Positions 41,777 through 50,048 of a stretch of 55,693 nt of DNA are shown here, piece after piece. Below the pieces are notes generated by a model. The model worked only from the letters and a program-made list of their open reading frames with translations. It did no database searches and was not told the DNA's origin. The DNA is from JAWOHX01 sp046484975 (GTDB taxonomy: Bacteria > Bacillota > Clostridia > DUPQ01). Location of the stretch: NCBI GenBank assembly GCA_046484975.1, contig JAWOHX010000045.1, positions 1 through 55,693 on the forward strand, read 5' to 3'. Each line of letters starts with the position of its first letter. Within the stretch, counting starts at the first letter, position 1. The position numbers and the translations under genes were made by a program.

Positions 41777-42215
41777 GTACTTTGATGACCGCTTTTTTTA
41801 CATGGGATGGGGCGTCGATGCAAAGGGCGGGCATGTGGATATCCTCCGGGAAAAACACGGCGAAATCCCTGGGTCTCATGAACAGCCTGCAACTTGCCGC
41901 ACCCTCGAAAAAATGGATGTCCTTTTCAGGATCATACATGCCGACATGCCGCATTTCCTCAATGTTTGAAACCCGTATTTCCTCTGTACCGTATATCATG
42001 TACTGGATGTCGATGTATTCCTTGTGCCCTTCCCATGCGGACTCCTCTTTGGAGGAATAGGACTGGATGATGCAGAATATCTCCTGCCCGTCGATCTCGT
42101 AACGCCCGTCATCGAAGAATTCCATGTCATGGTCCGCCAGATAACGGAAGGCTTTTTCGAGCCGTTCACTGATGTTCCCATAGATGGGGATGTTGATCAA
42201 TGTGTCGTATATCAT
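41769..42215 (-). CDS. YhcH/YjgK/YiaL (EbgC) family cupin-like protein
   Basis: The 148-residue protein matches the DUF386 family: HKEYIDIQYMIYGTEEI, FFEGAASCRLFMRP and FFPEDIHMPAL provide the conserved His/Glu metal site of the beta barrel. Members sit in sialic-acid and sugar operons and may act as anomerases or lyase helpers. AGGAGG precedes the ATG at 42215. It is preceded by an aldose-epimerase-like gene, a fitting sugar context. Confidence 0.88.
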   Translation of the reverse strand: MIYDTLINIPIYGNISERLEKAFRYLADHDMEFFDDGRYEIDGQEIFCIIQSYSSKEESAWEGHKEYIDIQYMIYGTEEIRVSNIEEMRHVGMYDPEKDIHFFEGAASCRLFMRPRDFAVFFPEDIHMPALCIDAPSHVKKAVIKVHV

Positions 42216-42225
42216 ACATGCCTCC

Positions 42226-43104
42226 TTATTCGATAATGATGCTGTAGGCGAGGGTTTCCTTTCCGAAGGCCTCCAGCTTCCGGACTCCCTCCTTTTCCGA
42301 CAATTCCTTGCCCAGGTAATTGCAGTCCGGAAGGCTGGACCAGGGCTCAATGCAGATATAGTTGGAACGCATGTACTTGGTCCAGAGGCCCAGATACTGG
42401 AAATCATCGAACTTAACCGTGACGCTTCTGTTGTTCTTCGTGTTCCTTAGGCATACCATGTGACGGGAAAACCCGTCGATGATCAGCGCATCATCCCGGA
42501 AGACTTCGTAGGAGAGATACAATCTGGAAGCCTCGTCGAATGGTACGTTCTTCTTTTTGCGGTTGACCATGATGTCAGCATCCGTCGTGTAGGTATGGAG
42601 TTCCTTCATCCCATGGAATTCGATGAAATAGTCCTCCATGCGCTCCCCTTCAAAGAGGGCCAGGTTGTAGCCCTCATGGCCACCGATCTCGTAGTACATG
42701 GGTCCATCCCCAAGGTTCTCCACCACATGGGTCTTCCTGATTTCGTTGCCATGCAGGCTGTAGATGATTCTCAGGCGGAACTTGAACGGGTAGCATGCCA
42801 GGGTGTCCGAATCATGCAAAAGGATGAATTCCACCCGGTCGTCGGAGTGCTGCACGACCTGGAAAACCTTTTCCCTGGCGAATCCATGGATCTGAATCCG
42901 ATAGGTCCTGCCGCCATAGGTGTATTCCTCGTCTTTCAGGCGGCCTACAATGGGAAACAGCAGGGGTGCCTGCCTTTCCCAGATTTTGGGGTTCAGCTGC
43001 CAGAGGTACTCCAGGTCCTCCCCCACCTTCCTGATGCTGGACAACTCTGCCCCGAGGGCGCTGATCTCCACCACCAGGGATTGGTTTCTGATTTGGTGTT
43101 TCAT
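42226..43104 (-). CDS. Aldose 1-epimerase family protein (LacX-like)
   Basis: The 292-residue protein follows the galactose mutarotase-like fold: LWQLNPKIWERQAPLLFPIVGRLKD, HGFAR, EIGGHEGYNLA (the family's GGHPAFN position) and catalytic Glu in CIEPWSSLPD. LacX-type members are shorter than GalM and often have unknown sugar specificity. GGGAGG precedes the ATG. First gene of the eight-gene minus-strand operon down to the M29 peptidase. Confidence 0.88.
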   Translation of the reverse strand: MKHQIRNQSLVVEISALGAELSSIRKVGEDLEYLWQLNPKIWERQAPLLFPIVGRLKDEEYTYGGRTYRIQIHGFAREKVFQVVQHSDDRVEFILLHDSDTLACYPFKFRLRIIYSLHGNEIRKTHVVENLGDGPMYYEIGGHEGYNLALFEGERMEDYFIEFHGMKELHTYTTDADIMVNRKKKNVPFDEASRLYLSYEVFRDDALIIDGFSRHMVCLRNTKNNRSVTVKFDDFQYLGLWTKYMRSNYICIEPWSSLPDCNYLGKELSEKEGVRKLEAFGKETLAYSIIIE

Positions 43105-43133
43105 GATTCGGATCCACCTCCCGTCACATGAAT

Positions 43134-43139
43134 ATTATA
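43134..43139 (-). promoter_or_regulatory. Extended -10 for the galM-like operon
   Basis: Minus-strand TGATATAAT, TATAAT at 43139-43134, 29 nt before the ATG. The -35 is weak (TTTTCA at 18 nt). Confidence 0.45.
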
Positions 43140-43175
43140 TCAAACAACCCCGGTAAATGAAAATATCAATTATCA

Positions 43176-43204
43176 TTGACACCTTGCGTGCTTTTACATA
43201 GAAT
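43176..43204 (+). promoter_or_regulatory. Strong sigma-A promoter for the HPr-like gene
   Basis: TTGACA (43176-43181), 17 nt, TAGAAT (43199-43204), 33 nt before the ATG; AAGGAG Shine-Dalgarno between. Confidence 0.75.
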
Positions 43205-43237
43205 GACTACTATGAAGAATGAAAGGAGAGAACGAGC

Positions 43238-43471
43238 ATGGTAGACAAAATATTCATCAAATTCGCTTCCATCAGCGACGTGAAGTCATTCGTGGACATT
43301 GTTTCAAAATGTTCCTTTGACATCGACCTGATCTCGGGCAGATATGTCATTGACGCCAAATCCATCATGGGAATATTCAGCCTTGACCTCAGCAAGCAGA
43401 TTCAGATCGTCCCCCATACAGACGACCCGGAGCCATTGAAGAAAAGCATTTCAAATTTCCTGGTGAAATAA
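43238..43471 (+). CDS. HPr-like protein lacking the phosphorylatable His
   Basis: The 77-residue protein aligns along its length with HPr. The Ser46 loop is preserved as KSIMGIFSLD (Ser42 here), the site phosphorylated by HPr kinase in Bacillota, but the His15 region reads SISDVKSF with Val15 at the His place. It therefore cannot carry phosphate from Enzyme I, and resembles Crh-like regulators or a further diverged type. It stands alone with its own strong promoter and terminator, not in a pts operon. No HPr kinase gene is in the window. Confidence 0.82.
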   Translation: MVDKIFIKFASISDVKSFVDIVSKCSFDIDLISGRYVIDAKSIMGIFSLDLSKQIQIVPHTDDPEPLKKSISNFLVK

Positions 43472-43500
43472 AAAAACCTCCCTAAAAGGAGGATTTTTTT
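43472..43500. terminator. Terminator between the HPr-like gene and secG
   Basis: ACCTCC-CTAAAA-GGAGGA stem-loop with flanking A and T runs; it can act for both convergent genes. Confidence 0.8.
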
Positions 43501-43515
43501 CATTGGGGAATCCCT

Positions 43516-43758
43516 TCATTTCAATAGGATGTAAAGGAATATGGACGTGATCAAAAACCCAACGGCAATATAGCCGGTATATTTCTCTAGCATGGAATCG
43601 ATGGTGCGTCCCTTGTTCTTGCCGAAAAATGTCTCCGCTCCGCCGGCAATGCTTCCGGACAGTCCCGAGGCTTTCCCCGACTGGAGAAGGACCACCACGA
43701 TGATGGCGATGGCAATCAGGACCTGCAGGATTCCAACCACTATGCTTAAAGCACCCAT
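43516..43758 (-). CDS. secG: Protein translocase subunit SecG
   Basis: Two hydrophobic helices (about 4-24 and 57-77) joined by a cytoplasmic loop with the SecG signature LLQSGKASGLSGSIAGGAETFFG, in an 80-residue protein of typical size. GGAGG precedes the ATG at 43758; the open frame extends upstream, but the SecG N-terminus starts here. It has its own promoter. Confidence 0.93.
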   Translation of the reverse strand: MGALSIVVGILQVLIAIAIIVVVLLQSGKASGLSGSIAGGAETFFGKNKGRTIDSMLEKYTGYIAVGFLITSIFLYILLK

Positions 43759-43790
43759 TCTGTGCACCTCCGTTTTATAAATCAGAAGAA

Positions 43791-43819
43791 AGTATAACAC
43801 ATAAACATCGTTGTGACAA
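43791..43819 (-). promoter_or_regulatory. Promoter for secG
   Basis: Minus strand TTGTCA (43819-43814), 17 nt, TATACT (43796-43791). Confidence 0.65.
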
Positions 43820-43894
43820 GGGATTTACAGATTATTTCAACTGCCTGCGCTGAAGAGTGCGGTATGCCCTTTCCCAGGTTTTTCCGTCACATAT

Positions 43895-43927
43895 AAAGGG
43901 ACCTGCCTGAGGGCAGGTCCCTTTTGG
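43895..43927 (-). terminator. Terminator after eno
   Basis: Minus-strand stem AGGGACCTGCC-(loop)-GGCAGGTCCCT, 10 nt after the enolase stop; the following T-run is short and broken by A. Confidence 0.75.
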
Positions 43928-43936
43928 CCCGATGTA

Positions 43937-45250
43937 TCATTTCATGTTGAAAAACGCATCCATCCCCGGATATATGGCGGCTTCCTCCAGCTCTTCCTCG
44001 ATGCGGAGGAGTTGATTGTATTTCGCGACCCTGTCCGTCCTTGACGGCGCGCCAGTCTTGATCTGCCCCGCATTGGTGGCGACGGCGATGTCCGCGATGG
44101 TGGCGTCCTCCGTTTCCCCTGATCTATGGGAGATGATGGAGGTGAACCCAGCCCTGGCTGCCATCTGGACAGCGTCCAGGGTCTCCGTCAGTGTGCCGAT
44201 CTGGTTGACTTTGATCAGGATGGAGTTGGCCACACCAAGCTCAATGCCCTTCTTCAGGCGGATTGTGTTGGTGACAAAGAGGTCGTCTCCCATGATCTGC
44301 AGTTTCTTGCCGAGCTTGTCATTCAGCAGCTTCCAGGCGTCCCAGTCATCTTCCGAAAAGGCGTCTTCCAGGGAAATGATGGGATATTTCGTTGTCAGGT
44401 CTTCCCAGTAGGCCACCATTTCCTCGCGTGTCTTCATGATGTCCGATTTCCAGAAATAGTAGCTGCCTTCCTGGCCTTTTGCCTTGGCTTCCTCGTACAT
44501 TTCCGTGGCTGCAGCGTCGATGGCGATCTTGAAATCCGCTCCCGGCATGTAGCCTGCGGACTCGATGGCTTCCAGGATGACCTGGATGGCCTCCTCGTCG
44601 GTCTTCAGGTTGGGAGCGAACCCACCCTCGTCACCGACTGCGGTACTGTAACCTTTGGCCTTCAATACCTTTTTCAGGTTGTGGAAGACTTCCGCACACC
44701 ACTGAAGGGCTTCCCTGAAGTTCTTCGCACCCACGGGCATGACCATGAATTCCTGGATGTTGACGCTGTTGTCAGCATGTTTGCCCCCGTTGATGATGTT
44801 CATCATGGGAACGGGCAATGTCTTGGCATTGGTTCCTCCGATATACTGGTAAAGGGAGACCCCGAGGGCTTCCGCTGCTGCTTTGGCGCATGCGAGGGAG
44901 ACACCGAGGATGGCATTGGCCCCAAGTTTGGCCTTGTTCGGGGTGCCGTCCAGGTCGATCATGGTCTTGTCGATGAGGGTCTGGTCCAGGACATTCATCC
45001 CCTCCACTTCCGGGGCGATGATCTCATTGACATTGTATACGGCTTTTAGAACGCCTTTGCCAAGATACCTGTCCTTGTCCCCGTCCCGCAGCTCAACAGC
45101 TTCAAAAGCCCCGGTGGAAGCCCCTGAGGGAACTGCTGCCCTGCCGATATGTCCGCCATCAACGATGACCTCCACCTCGATGGTGGGATTGCCCCGTGAG
45201 TCAAGTATTTCTCTTGCATATACGTTTTCAATGGCTAAAAACTGTTTCAT
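43937..45250 (-). CDS. eno: Enolase
   Basis: Converts 2-phosphoglycerate to phosphoenolpyruvate. The 437-residue protein has the N-terminal YAREILDSRGNPT and GASTG loop, the metal ligands Asp in KIAIDAAATE, Glu in SLEDAF and Asp in GDD, and the catalytic Lys in LIKVNQIGTLTE followed by SHRSGETED. Last gene of the gap-pgk/tpi-gpmI-eno run, ended by a stem-loop. Confidence 0.97.
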   Translation of the reverse strand: MKQFLAIENVYAREILDSRGNPTIEVEVIVDGGHIGRAAVPSGASTGAFEAVELRDGDKDRYLGKGVLKAVYNVNEIIAPEVEGMNVLDQTLIDKTMIDLDGTPNKAKLGANAILGVSLACAKAAAEALGVSLYQYIGGTNAKTLPVPMMNIINGGKHADNSVNIQEFMVMPVGAKNFREALQWCAEVFHNLKKVLKAKGYSTAVGDEGGFAPNLKTDEEAIQVILEAIESAGYMPGADFKIAIDAAATEMYEEAKAKGQEGSYYFWKSDIMKTREEMVAYWEDLTTKYPIISLEDAFSEDDWDAWKLLNDKLGKKLQIMGDDLFVTNTIRLKKGIELGVANSILIKVNQIGTLTETLDAVQMAARAGFTSIISHRSGETEDATIADIAVATNAGQIKTGAPSRTDRVAKYNQLLRIEEELEEAAIYPGMDAFFNMK

Positions 45251-45265
45251 GTCTTTTTCCTCCTG

Positions 45266-46786
45266 TTATTTTAAAATCAAAGATTTTCCTGTCATTTTTT
45301 CGGGTTTTTCCAGGTTCAGCAGATCCAGCAGGGTGGGTGCGATGTCTGCAAGGATTCCTTCCCGCAGATTCAGGTCACCATACCCCGCGATGATGAAGGG
45401 AACGGGATTCAGGGTATGTGCGGTGAAGACCCTTCCGTCCTCGTCCAGCATCTGCTCCGCATTCCCGTGGTCTGCTGTGATCACAGCGATTCCTTCCATA
45501 TGGAGAATGCTGTCCACTACCTTTCCGAGGGATTGGTCCACTGCCTCCACGGCCTTGACGGCGGCAGGAAAATTCCCCGTATGTCCCACCATGTCGCAGT
45601 TGGCAAAATTCAGTACCATGACCTCATATTTCCCGGACTGAATTCTTCGGATGGCTGCCTCGGCAACTTCCGGTGCGCTCATCTCCGGTTGCATGTCAAA
45701 GGTCGCCACTTTCGGGGTGTCAATGAGGACACGGTCCTCATTGTCGAACACGGCCTCCACCCCTCCATTGAAGAAGAAAGTGACATGGGCGTATTTGGTG
45801 GTTTCCGCAATGCGCAGCTGGCGCAATCCTTTTTTGCTGACATGTTCCCCGAAGGTCTGCGTCAGGTCGCTGGGCTTGAATGCCACACGGATGTTCTGAT
45901 AGGTCACATCGTATTGGGTGAAGGATATGAAATTGACCGGGAAATATCCTTTTTCCCGAGGAAACCCCTTAAAGTCCTCTTCGATGAAAGCTTTTGTGAT
46001 TGCCCGGGCCCGGTCAGGCCTGAAATTGAAAAAAACAATGGAGTCGCCTGGTTCTATGAGTTTGACAGGGCCGTTGTTCTCCCGGATGACGCAAGGGATG
46101 ACAAACTCGTCCATCACCCCGGCATCGTATGAACGCAAAACACCTTCCTCAGCGCTGGAGGCCTCCGCGCCTGTTCCCAGCACCATGGCATCATATGCCA
46201 GCTTCACACGGTCCCACATGGTGTCCCTGTCCATACCGTAATATCTGCCCATGATGGATGCGATCTTCCCGATTCCTTTTACCCGGATGATTTCCTCCAG
46301 CTCCCGGACATAGCATATTGCGCTGTCGGGAGGGACGTCCCTTCCGTCAAAAAAGCAGTGGATGTATACCTGCTTCATTCCGTTGGCTTTCGCCATGTCC
46401 AAAAGGGCATAAAGATGGGTATTGTGGCTGTGAACGCCTCCGTCTGACAACAGGCCCATCACATGGAGGGAGCATTGATTTTCCCTGCAGTTTGAAAAAG
46501 CCTCTAAAAGTTCAGGATTCTCAAAAAAATCCCCGTCCTTGATGGATTTTGAGATTCGTGTGAGTTCCTGGTAGACCACCCGTCCAGCGCCGATGTTGGT
46601 GTGTCCCACCTCCGAGTTTCCCATCTGTCCTTCCGGCAGGCCGACACTGAGGCCGCTGGCGCTCAGTGTGGTATGGGGATATATCCTGAAATATCTGTCC
46701 AGATTCGGCGTATGGGCAGCGAGAACTGCATTGCCTTCCCGTCGTTCACTCAAGCCATATCCGTCCAGAATGATTAATGCAATCAT
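45266..46786 (-). CDS. gpmI: 2,3-bisphosphoglycerate-independent phosphoglycerate mutase
   Basis: The 506-residue alkaline-phosphatase-superfamily enzyme has ILDGYGLS, the phosphoserine nucleophile in GQMGNSEVGH, FFDGRDVPP, NFRPDRARA, NFANCDMVGHTG and TADHGNAEQM, giving both Mn sites. The ATG at 46786 follows GGAGG; an upstream TTG would overlap the pgk-tpi stop. It lies 11 nt after pgk-tpi and 15 nt before eno. Confidence 0.95.
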   Translation of the reverse strand: MIALIILDGYGLSERREGNAVLAAHTPNLDRYFRIYPHTTLSASGLSVGLPEGQMGNSEVGHTNIGAGRVVYQELTRISKSIKDGDFFENPELLEAFSNCRENQCSLHVMGLLSDGGVHSHNTHLYALLDMAKANGMKQVYIHCFFDGRDVPPDSAICYVRELEEIIRVKGIGKIASIMGRYYGMDRDTMWDRVKLAYDAMVLGTGAEASSAEEGVLRSYDAGVMDEFVIPCVIRENNGPVKLIEPGDSIVFFNFRPDRARAITKAFIEEDFKGFPREKGYFPVNFISFTQYDVTYQNIRVAFKPSDLTQTFGEHVSKKGLRQLRIAETTKYAHVTFFFNGGVEAVFDNEDRVLIDTPKVATFDMQPEMSAPEVAEAAIRRIQSGKYEVMVLNFANCDMVGHTGNFPAAVKAVEAVDQSLGKVVDSILHMEGIAVITADHGNAEQMLDEDGRVFTAHTLNPVPFIIAGYGDLNLREGILADIAPTLLDLLNLEKPEKMTGKSLILK

Positions 46787-46797
46787 TGGTCCTCCAT

Positions 46798-48744
46798 TCA
46801 ATATTTGCTGTAATGGACAATCCTGAGGAAATCTTCTTTCTTCAGGCTTGCGCCTCCGATCAGACCCCCGTCGATGTTGTCCATGTTGAACAGTTCGTCC
46901 ACATTGTCGGGCTTGACGCTTCCGCCATACTGGATGACCATCTCATTGGCAGCCAGCCTGCTGAACAATGATGCGATGGTATCCCGGATCATCCGGCAGA
47001 CATCCTCAGCCTGCTGTGCGGTGGCAGTCTTTCCTGTGCCGATGGCCCAGATGGGCTCATAGGAGATGACCGTTCTTTTCACCTGGTCCTCGGTAAGTCC
47101 CCTCAATGCGATTTTCACCTGGTAACGGATAATCTCGTTGGTCACATCCAGTTCCCTCTGCTCGAGGGATTCTCCAACGCAGAGGATGGGAATCATGTCA
47201 TGTTTGAATGCGGTATGGATTTTCTTGTTGACCGCTTCATCGGTCTCATTGTAGTACTGCCTTCTCTCGGAATGGCCGATGATCACATACTGCACACCCA
47301 GCTCCCTGAGCATGGCAGCTGAGACTTCCCCGGTGTATGCGCCTGTTTCATCGAAATGGACATTCTGCGCGCCGATGAATACAGGGGTTCCCTCAGCGGC
47401 TCTCATTGCCTCATGGATGCAGACATAGGGAACGGCACATATGACAACATCACTGCCCTCCTGGATCTCTCCCGCTATGCTTTGGATGAAATCATAGGTT
47501 TCCTTGGGCGTCTTGTTCATTTTCCAATTGCCGGCGATTATTTTTTTTTTGTCTTTGTCCAACAGGGCGTCGATGCCGGGGAGAACCTTCCCCTCAAGGA
47601 ATTCCAGTGCAGCTCCCCCGCCAGTGGAAATATGGGTGACTTTGTCTGCAAATCCAAGAATCTCAACAGCTGCGGCACTGTCCCCGCCTCCGATGATGGA
47701 TACCGCTCCCGACTCTGAGATGGCCCTGGCAATCTCCCTGGTCCCCTTGGCGAAATTCTCAAATTCAAATACCCCCATGGGACCGTTCCATATGATGGTC
47801 TTTGCTTTCCGTATTTCTGCGGAATATTTCTCAATGGTCAACGAACCGATGTCCACACCCATCCAACCGTCAGGCATGGCATCGGATGGCACATACTTGT
47901 ACTCGGTGTCGTTTTTGAACTCCTTGATGATGATGCTTCCGATGGGAAGAAGGATCCTGACGTTTTTCTGCTCGGCCTTTTTCATGAGTTCCTTTGCATA
48001 CTCCACCTTGTCTTCCTCACAGATGGAACTGCCAATCTTGTAGCCTTTCGCCTTAAGGAACGTGTAGGCCATCCCGCCTCCGATGATGAGGCTATCCACT
48101 TTTTCCAGAAGATTCTCAATGACGCCGATCTTGTCTGAGACTTTGGCACCTCCCAGGATGGCAACGAAGGGATGCTCCGGGTTCTTCAGCGCCTTTCCCA
48201 TGATCTCGATCTCTTTCTTTATCAGATAACCGCATACGGCCGGCAGATAATCTGCGATTCCTGCAGTGGAGGCATGGGCCCTGTGTACCGTTCCGAAAGC
48301 ATCATTGACGAAGATATCCGCAAAGCTTGCCAGTTCCCTTGCAAAAGCCGGGTCGTTCTGGGTCTCTTCCTTGTGGAACCTCACGTTTTCAAGAAGCATG
48401 ACTTGGCCGTCCTGCAATGCGGCTGCTTTTTTTTGGGCATCAGGTCCGATGACATCGCTGGCCATGATGACCTCCGTACCCAAGAGGTCGGAAAGTCTTT
48501 TTGCGACAGGCTTGAGACTGTATTTCTCTTCATATGTGTCCTTGGGTCTTCCCAGATGGGAGACCAGGATTGTCTTGGCCTTATTGTCTTTAAGGTAGTT
48601 GATGGTGGCAAGGGCCTCCCGGATCCGCTTGTCGTCCGTGATCTCCCCATTCTCATTCAAAGGGACATTGAAATCCATTCTGGCGATGATTTTCTTTGAC
48701 CTCACATCGATGTCTTCGATGGTCTTTTTGTTCAGGATTGCCAT
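46798..48744 (-). CDS. pgk-tpiA: Phosphoglycerate kinase - triosephosphate isomerase fusion
   Basis: One 648-residue frame carries two glycolytic enzymes. Residues 1-395 are PGK: RMDFNVPLN, VSHLGRPK, LENVRFHKEE, GGAKVSDKI, GPMGVFE and IGGGDSAAAV. Residues 401-648 are TIM: IIAGNWKMN (Lys408), IIGHSERR, SYEPIWAIGTG and QYGGSVKPDN. The joint is IDALLDKDKKK-IIAGNW with no linker; codons 399-402 are ten consecutive A residues. TIM has no start codon of its own. If one A is skipped, PGK ends three Lys later at TAA, so both free PGK and PGK-TIM may be made. Thermotoga maritima has a comparable arrangement with overlapping frames. It is preceded by gap, across a weak terminator. Confidence 0.95.
   Translation of the reverse strand: MAILNKKTIEDIDVRSKKIIARMDFNVPLNENGEITDDKRIREALATINYLKDNKAKTILVSHLGRPKDTYEEKYSLKPVAKRLSDLLGTEVIMASDVIGPDAQKKAAALQDGQVMLLENVRFHKEETQNDPAFARELASFADIFVNDAFGTVHRAHASTAGIADYLPAVCGYLIKKEIEIMGKALKNPEHPFVAILGGAKVSDKIGVIENLLEKVDSLIIGGGMAYTFLKAKGYKIGSSICEEDKVEYAKELMKKAEQKNVRILLPIGSIIIKEFKNDTEYKYVPSDAMPDGWMGVDIGSLTIEKYSAEIRKAKTIIWNGPMGVFEFENFAKGTREIARAISESGAVSIIGGGDSAAAVEILGFADKVTHISTGGGAALEFLEGKVLPGIDALLDKDKKKIIAGNWKMNKTPKETYDFIQSIAGEIQEGSDVVICAVPYVCIHEAMRAAEGTPVFIGAQNVHFDETGAYTGEVSAAMLRELGVQYVIIGHSERRQYYNETDEAVNKKIHTAFKHDMIPILCVGESLEQRELDVTNEIIRYQVKIALRGLTEDQVKRTVISYEPIWAIGTGKTATAQQAEDVCRMIRDTIASLFSRLAANEMVIQYGGSVKPDNVDELFNMDNIDGGLIGGASLKKEDFLRIVHYSKY
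47538..47550 (-). other. A10 slippery run with out-of-frame TAA at the PGK/TIM joint
   Basis: On the coding strand GAC is followed by ten A (47550-47541) and then TAA (47540-47538). Normal reading gives AAA AAA AAA ATA ATC; loss of a single A puts TAA in frame right after the third Lys. Confidence 0.85.
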
Positions 48745-48775
48745 ATTTGTTCACTCCGTGCTCTATCAGATTTAC

Positions 48776-48805
48776 AAAAAGGCCCGGAAAGCCCGAGCCT
48801 TTTTA
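48776..48805 (-). terminator. Terminator-like hairpin between gap and pgk-tpi
   Basis: Minus-strand AAAAAGGCTCGG-(loop)-CCGGGCCTTTTT imperfect stem with T-run, 13 nt after the gap stop. Likely attenuates, giving more gap mRNA than pgk-tpi mRNA. Confidence 0.65.
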
Positions 48806-48817
48806 TTTTGAAAAACC

Positions 48818-49828
48818 TTATCGGGCGTCTACGCCTGCAATGTATGTGATCAGATCAACAATTTTACAGGAGTAGGCCCACTCATTGTCATACCAGGCCA
48901 CAACCTTGACAAATCCGTCATTGAGGGAAATGCCAGCCTCTGCGTCAAAGATGCTGGTCCTGGAATCCCCGATGAAATCGCTGGAGACCACAGCTTCCTC
49001 GGTATATCCGAGAATCCCCTTCATCTCATTCTCGCTGGCTTTTTTCATCGCCTTCTTGATCTCTTCATATGAAGCGGGTCGTTCAAGCCTGCAGGTAAGG
49101 TCCACAACGGATACATTCAATGTGGGGACCCTGAATGCCATGCCGGTGAGTTTCCCGTTGAGCTCCGGTATGACCTTTCCAACGGCCTTTGCAGCCCCGG
49201 TGGATGACGGGATGATGTTCCCGCTGGCGGCGCGTCCTCCCCTCCAGTCTTTCTTGGAAGGGCCGTCCACGGTCTTCTGGGTTGCGGTGGTGGAATGTAC
49301 GGTTGTCATGAGTCCTTCGGCAATTCCGAAATTATCATGGATGACCTTGGCGATGGGGGCAAGGCAGTTGGTGGTGCAGGAGGCGTTGGAGACAACGTTC
49401 ATGTCTTTTTTGTAAGTCGCCTCATTGACGCCCATGACGAACATGGGGGCGTCTTTTGAAGGAGCGCTGATGACGACTTTCCTGGCGCCTCCCTTGAAAT
49501 GGGCCGATGCCTTGTCGATGTCGGTGAAAACACCTGTCGATTCCACGATGTATTCCGCGCCGCATTCATCCCAGGGGATTTCAGCAGGATCCATGGCGCC
49601 GTAAACGGCTATCGCCTGCCCGTTGACCACAAGCTTGCCGTCCTTGACTTCGATGGATCCCTTGAATTGTCCATGGATGGTGTCATATTTCAGCATGTAG
49701 GTCATATATTCAAGATCAATGAACGGGTCGTTGATCCCTTTGATTTCAACTTCTGGATTGACAATGGCTGCCCGAAACACCAAGCGACCTATTCTTCCGA
49801 ATCCGTTGATACCGATTTTTACTGACAT
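48818..49828 (-). CDS. gap: Glyceraldehyde-3-phosphate dehydrogenase
   Basis: The 336-residue protein has the NAD loop INGFGRIGRLVF, the catalytic Cys in SNASCTTNCLAP, His in MTTVHSTTATQ, GAAKAVGKVIPELNGKLTGMAFRVP and WYDNEWAYS. Asp32 region (GINDPF) suggests NAD preference. AGGAGG precedes the ATG. First gene of the lower glycolysis run, with a promoter region and a Rex-like palindrome upstream. Confidence 0.97.
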   Translation of the reverse strand: MSVKIGINGFGRIGRLVFRAAIVNPEVEIKGINDPFIDLEYMTYMLKYDTIHGQFKGSIEVKDGKLVVNGQAIAVYGAMDPAEIPWDECGAEYIVESTGVFTDIDKASAHFKGGARKVVISAPSKDAPMFVMGVNEATYKKDMNVVSNASCTTNCLAPIAKVIHDNFGIAEGLMTTVHSTTATQKTVDGPSKKDWRGGRAASGNIIPSSTGAAKAVGKVIPELNGKLTGMAFRVPTLNVSVVDLTCRLERPASYEEIKKAMKKASENEMKGILGYTEEAVVSSDFIGDSRTSIFDAEAGISLNDGFVKVVAWYDNEWAYSCKIVDLITYIAGVDAR

Positions 49829-49860
49829 TTCATATCCTCCTAAAAATATTGATTGGTTTC

Positions 49861-49889
49861 ATTATATCATTTTTACCAGCATAATCTTA
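49861..49889 (-). promoter_or_regulatory. Promoter region of gap
   Basis: Minus-strand TATAAT (49866-49861) with a weak -35 TAAGAT (49889-49884). A second possible promoter further upstream has TTGAAA (49912-49907), 17 nt, and that same TAAGAT as its -10. Confidence 0.5.
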
Positions 49890-49916
49890 TATTAGTTTGA
49901 TTCTTTTTTCAACACT

Positions 49917-49934
49917 TAATTAAATATTTAACAA
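49917..49934. promoter_or_regulatory. Rex-like palindrome upstream of gap
   Basis: TAATTAAATATTTAACAA on plus matches TTGTTAANNNNTTAACAA at 12 of 14 fixed positions. It lies in a very AT-rich stretch, upstream of both candidate gap promoters, so a chance match is quite possible. Confidence 0.3.
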
Positions 49935-49985
49935 TATATCAATGGAACCGCTCAATGCCACTGCGCCTTGTATGAATGAGGAATA

Positions 49986-50014
49986 TTGATTCTCCGGCTA
50001 TGTGGATATATAAT
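49986..50014 (+). promoter_or_regulatory. Sigma-A promoter of the ABC exporter operon
   Basis: TTGATT (49986-49991), 17 nt, TATAAT (50009-50014), 35 nt before the first ABC gene ATG. Confidence 0.65.
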
Positions 50015-50048
50015 GGTTTGGATAAAATTCATTTCCAAGGAGCGACAT

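Noticed and set aside
49829..50048. Longest intergenic region examined for RNA genes
   Set aside because: Holds divergent promoters and AT-rich DNA; no tRNA, riboswitch or stable RNA fold seen by eye.
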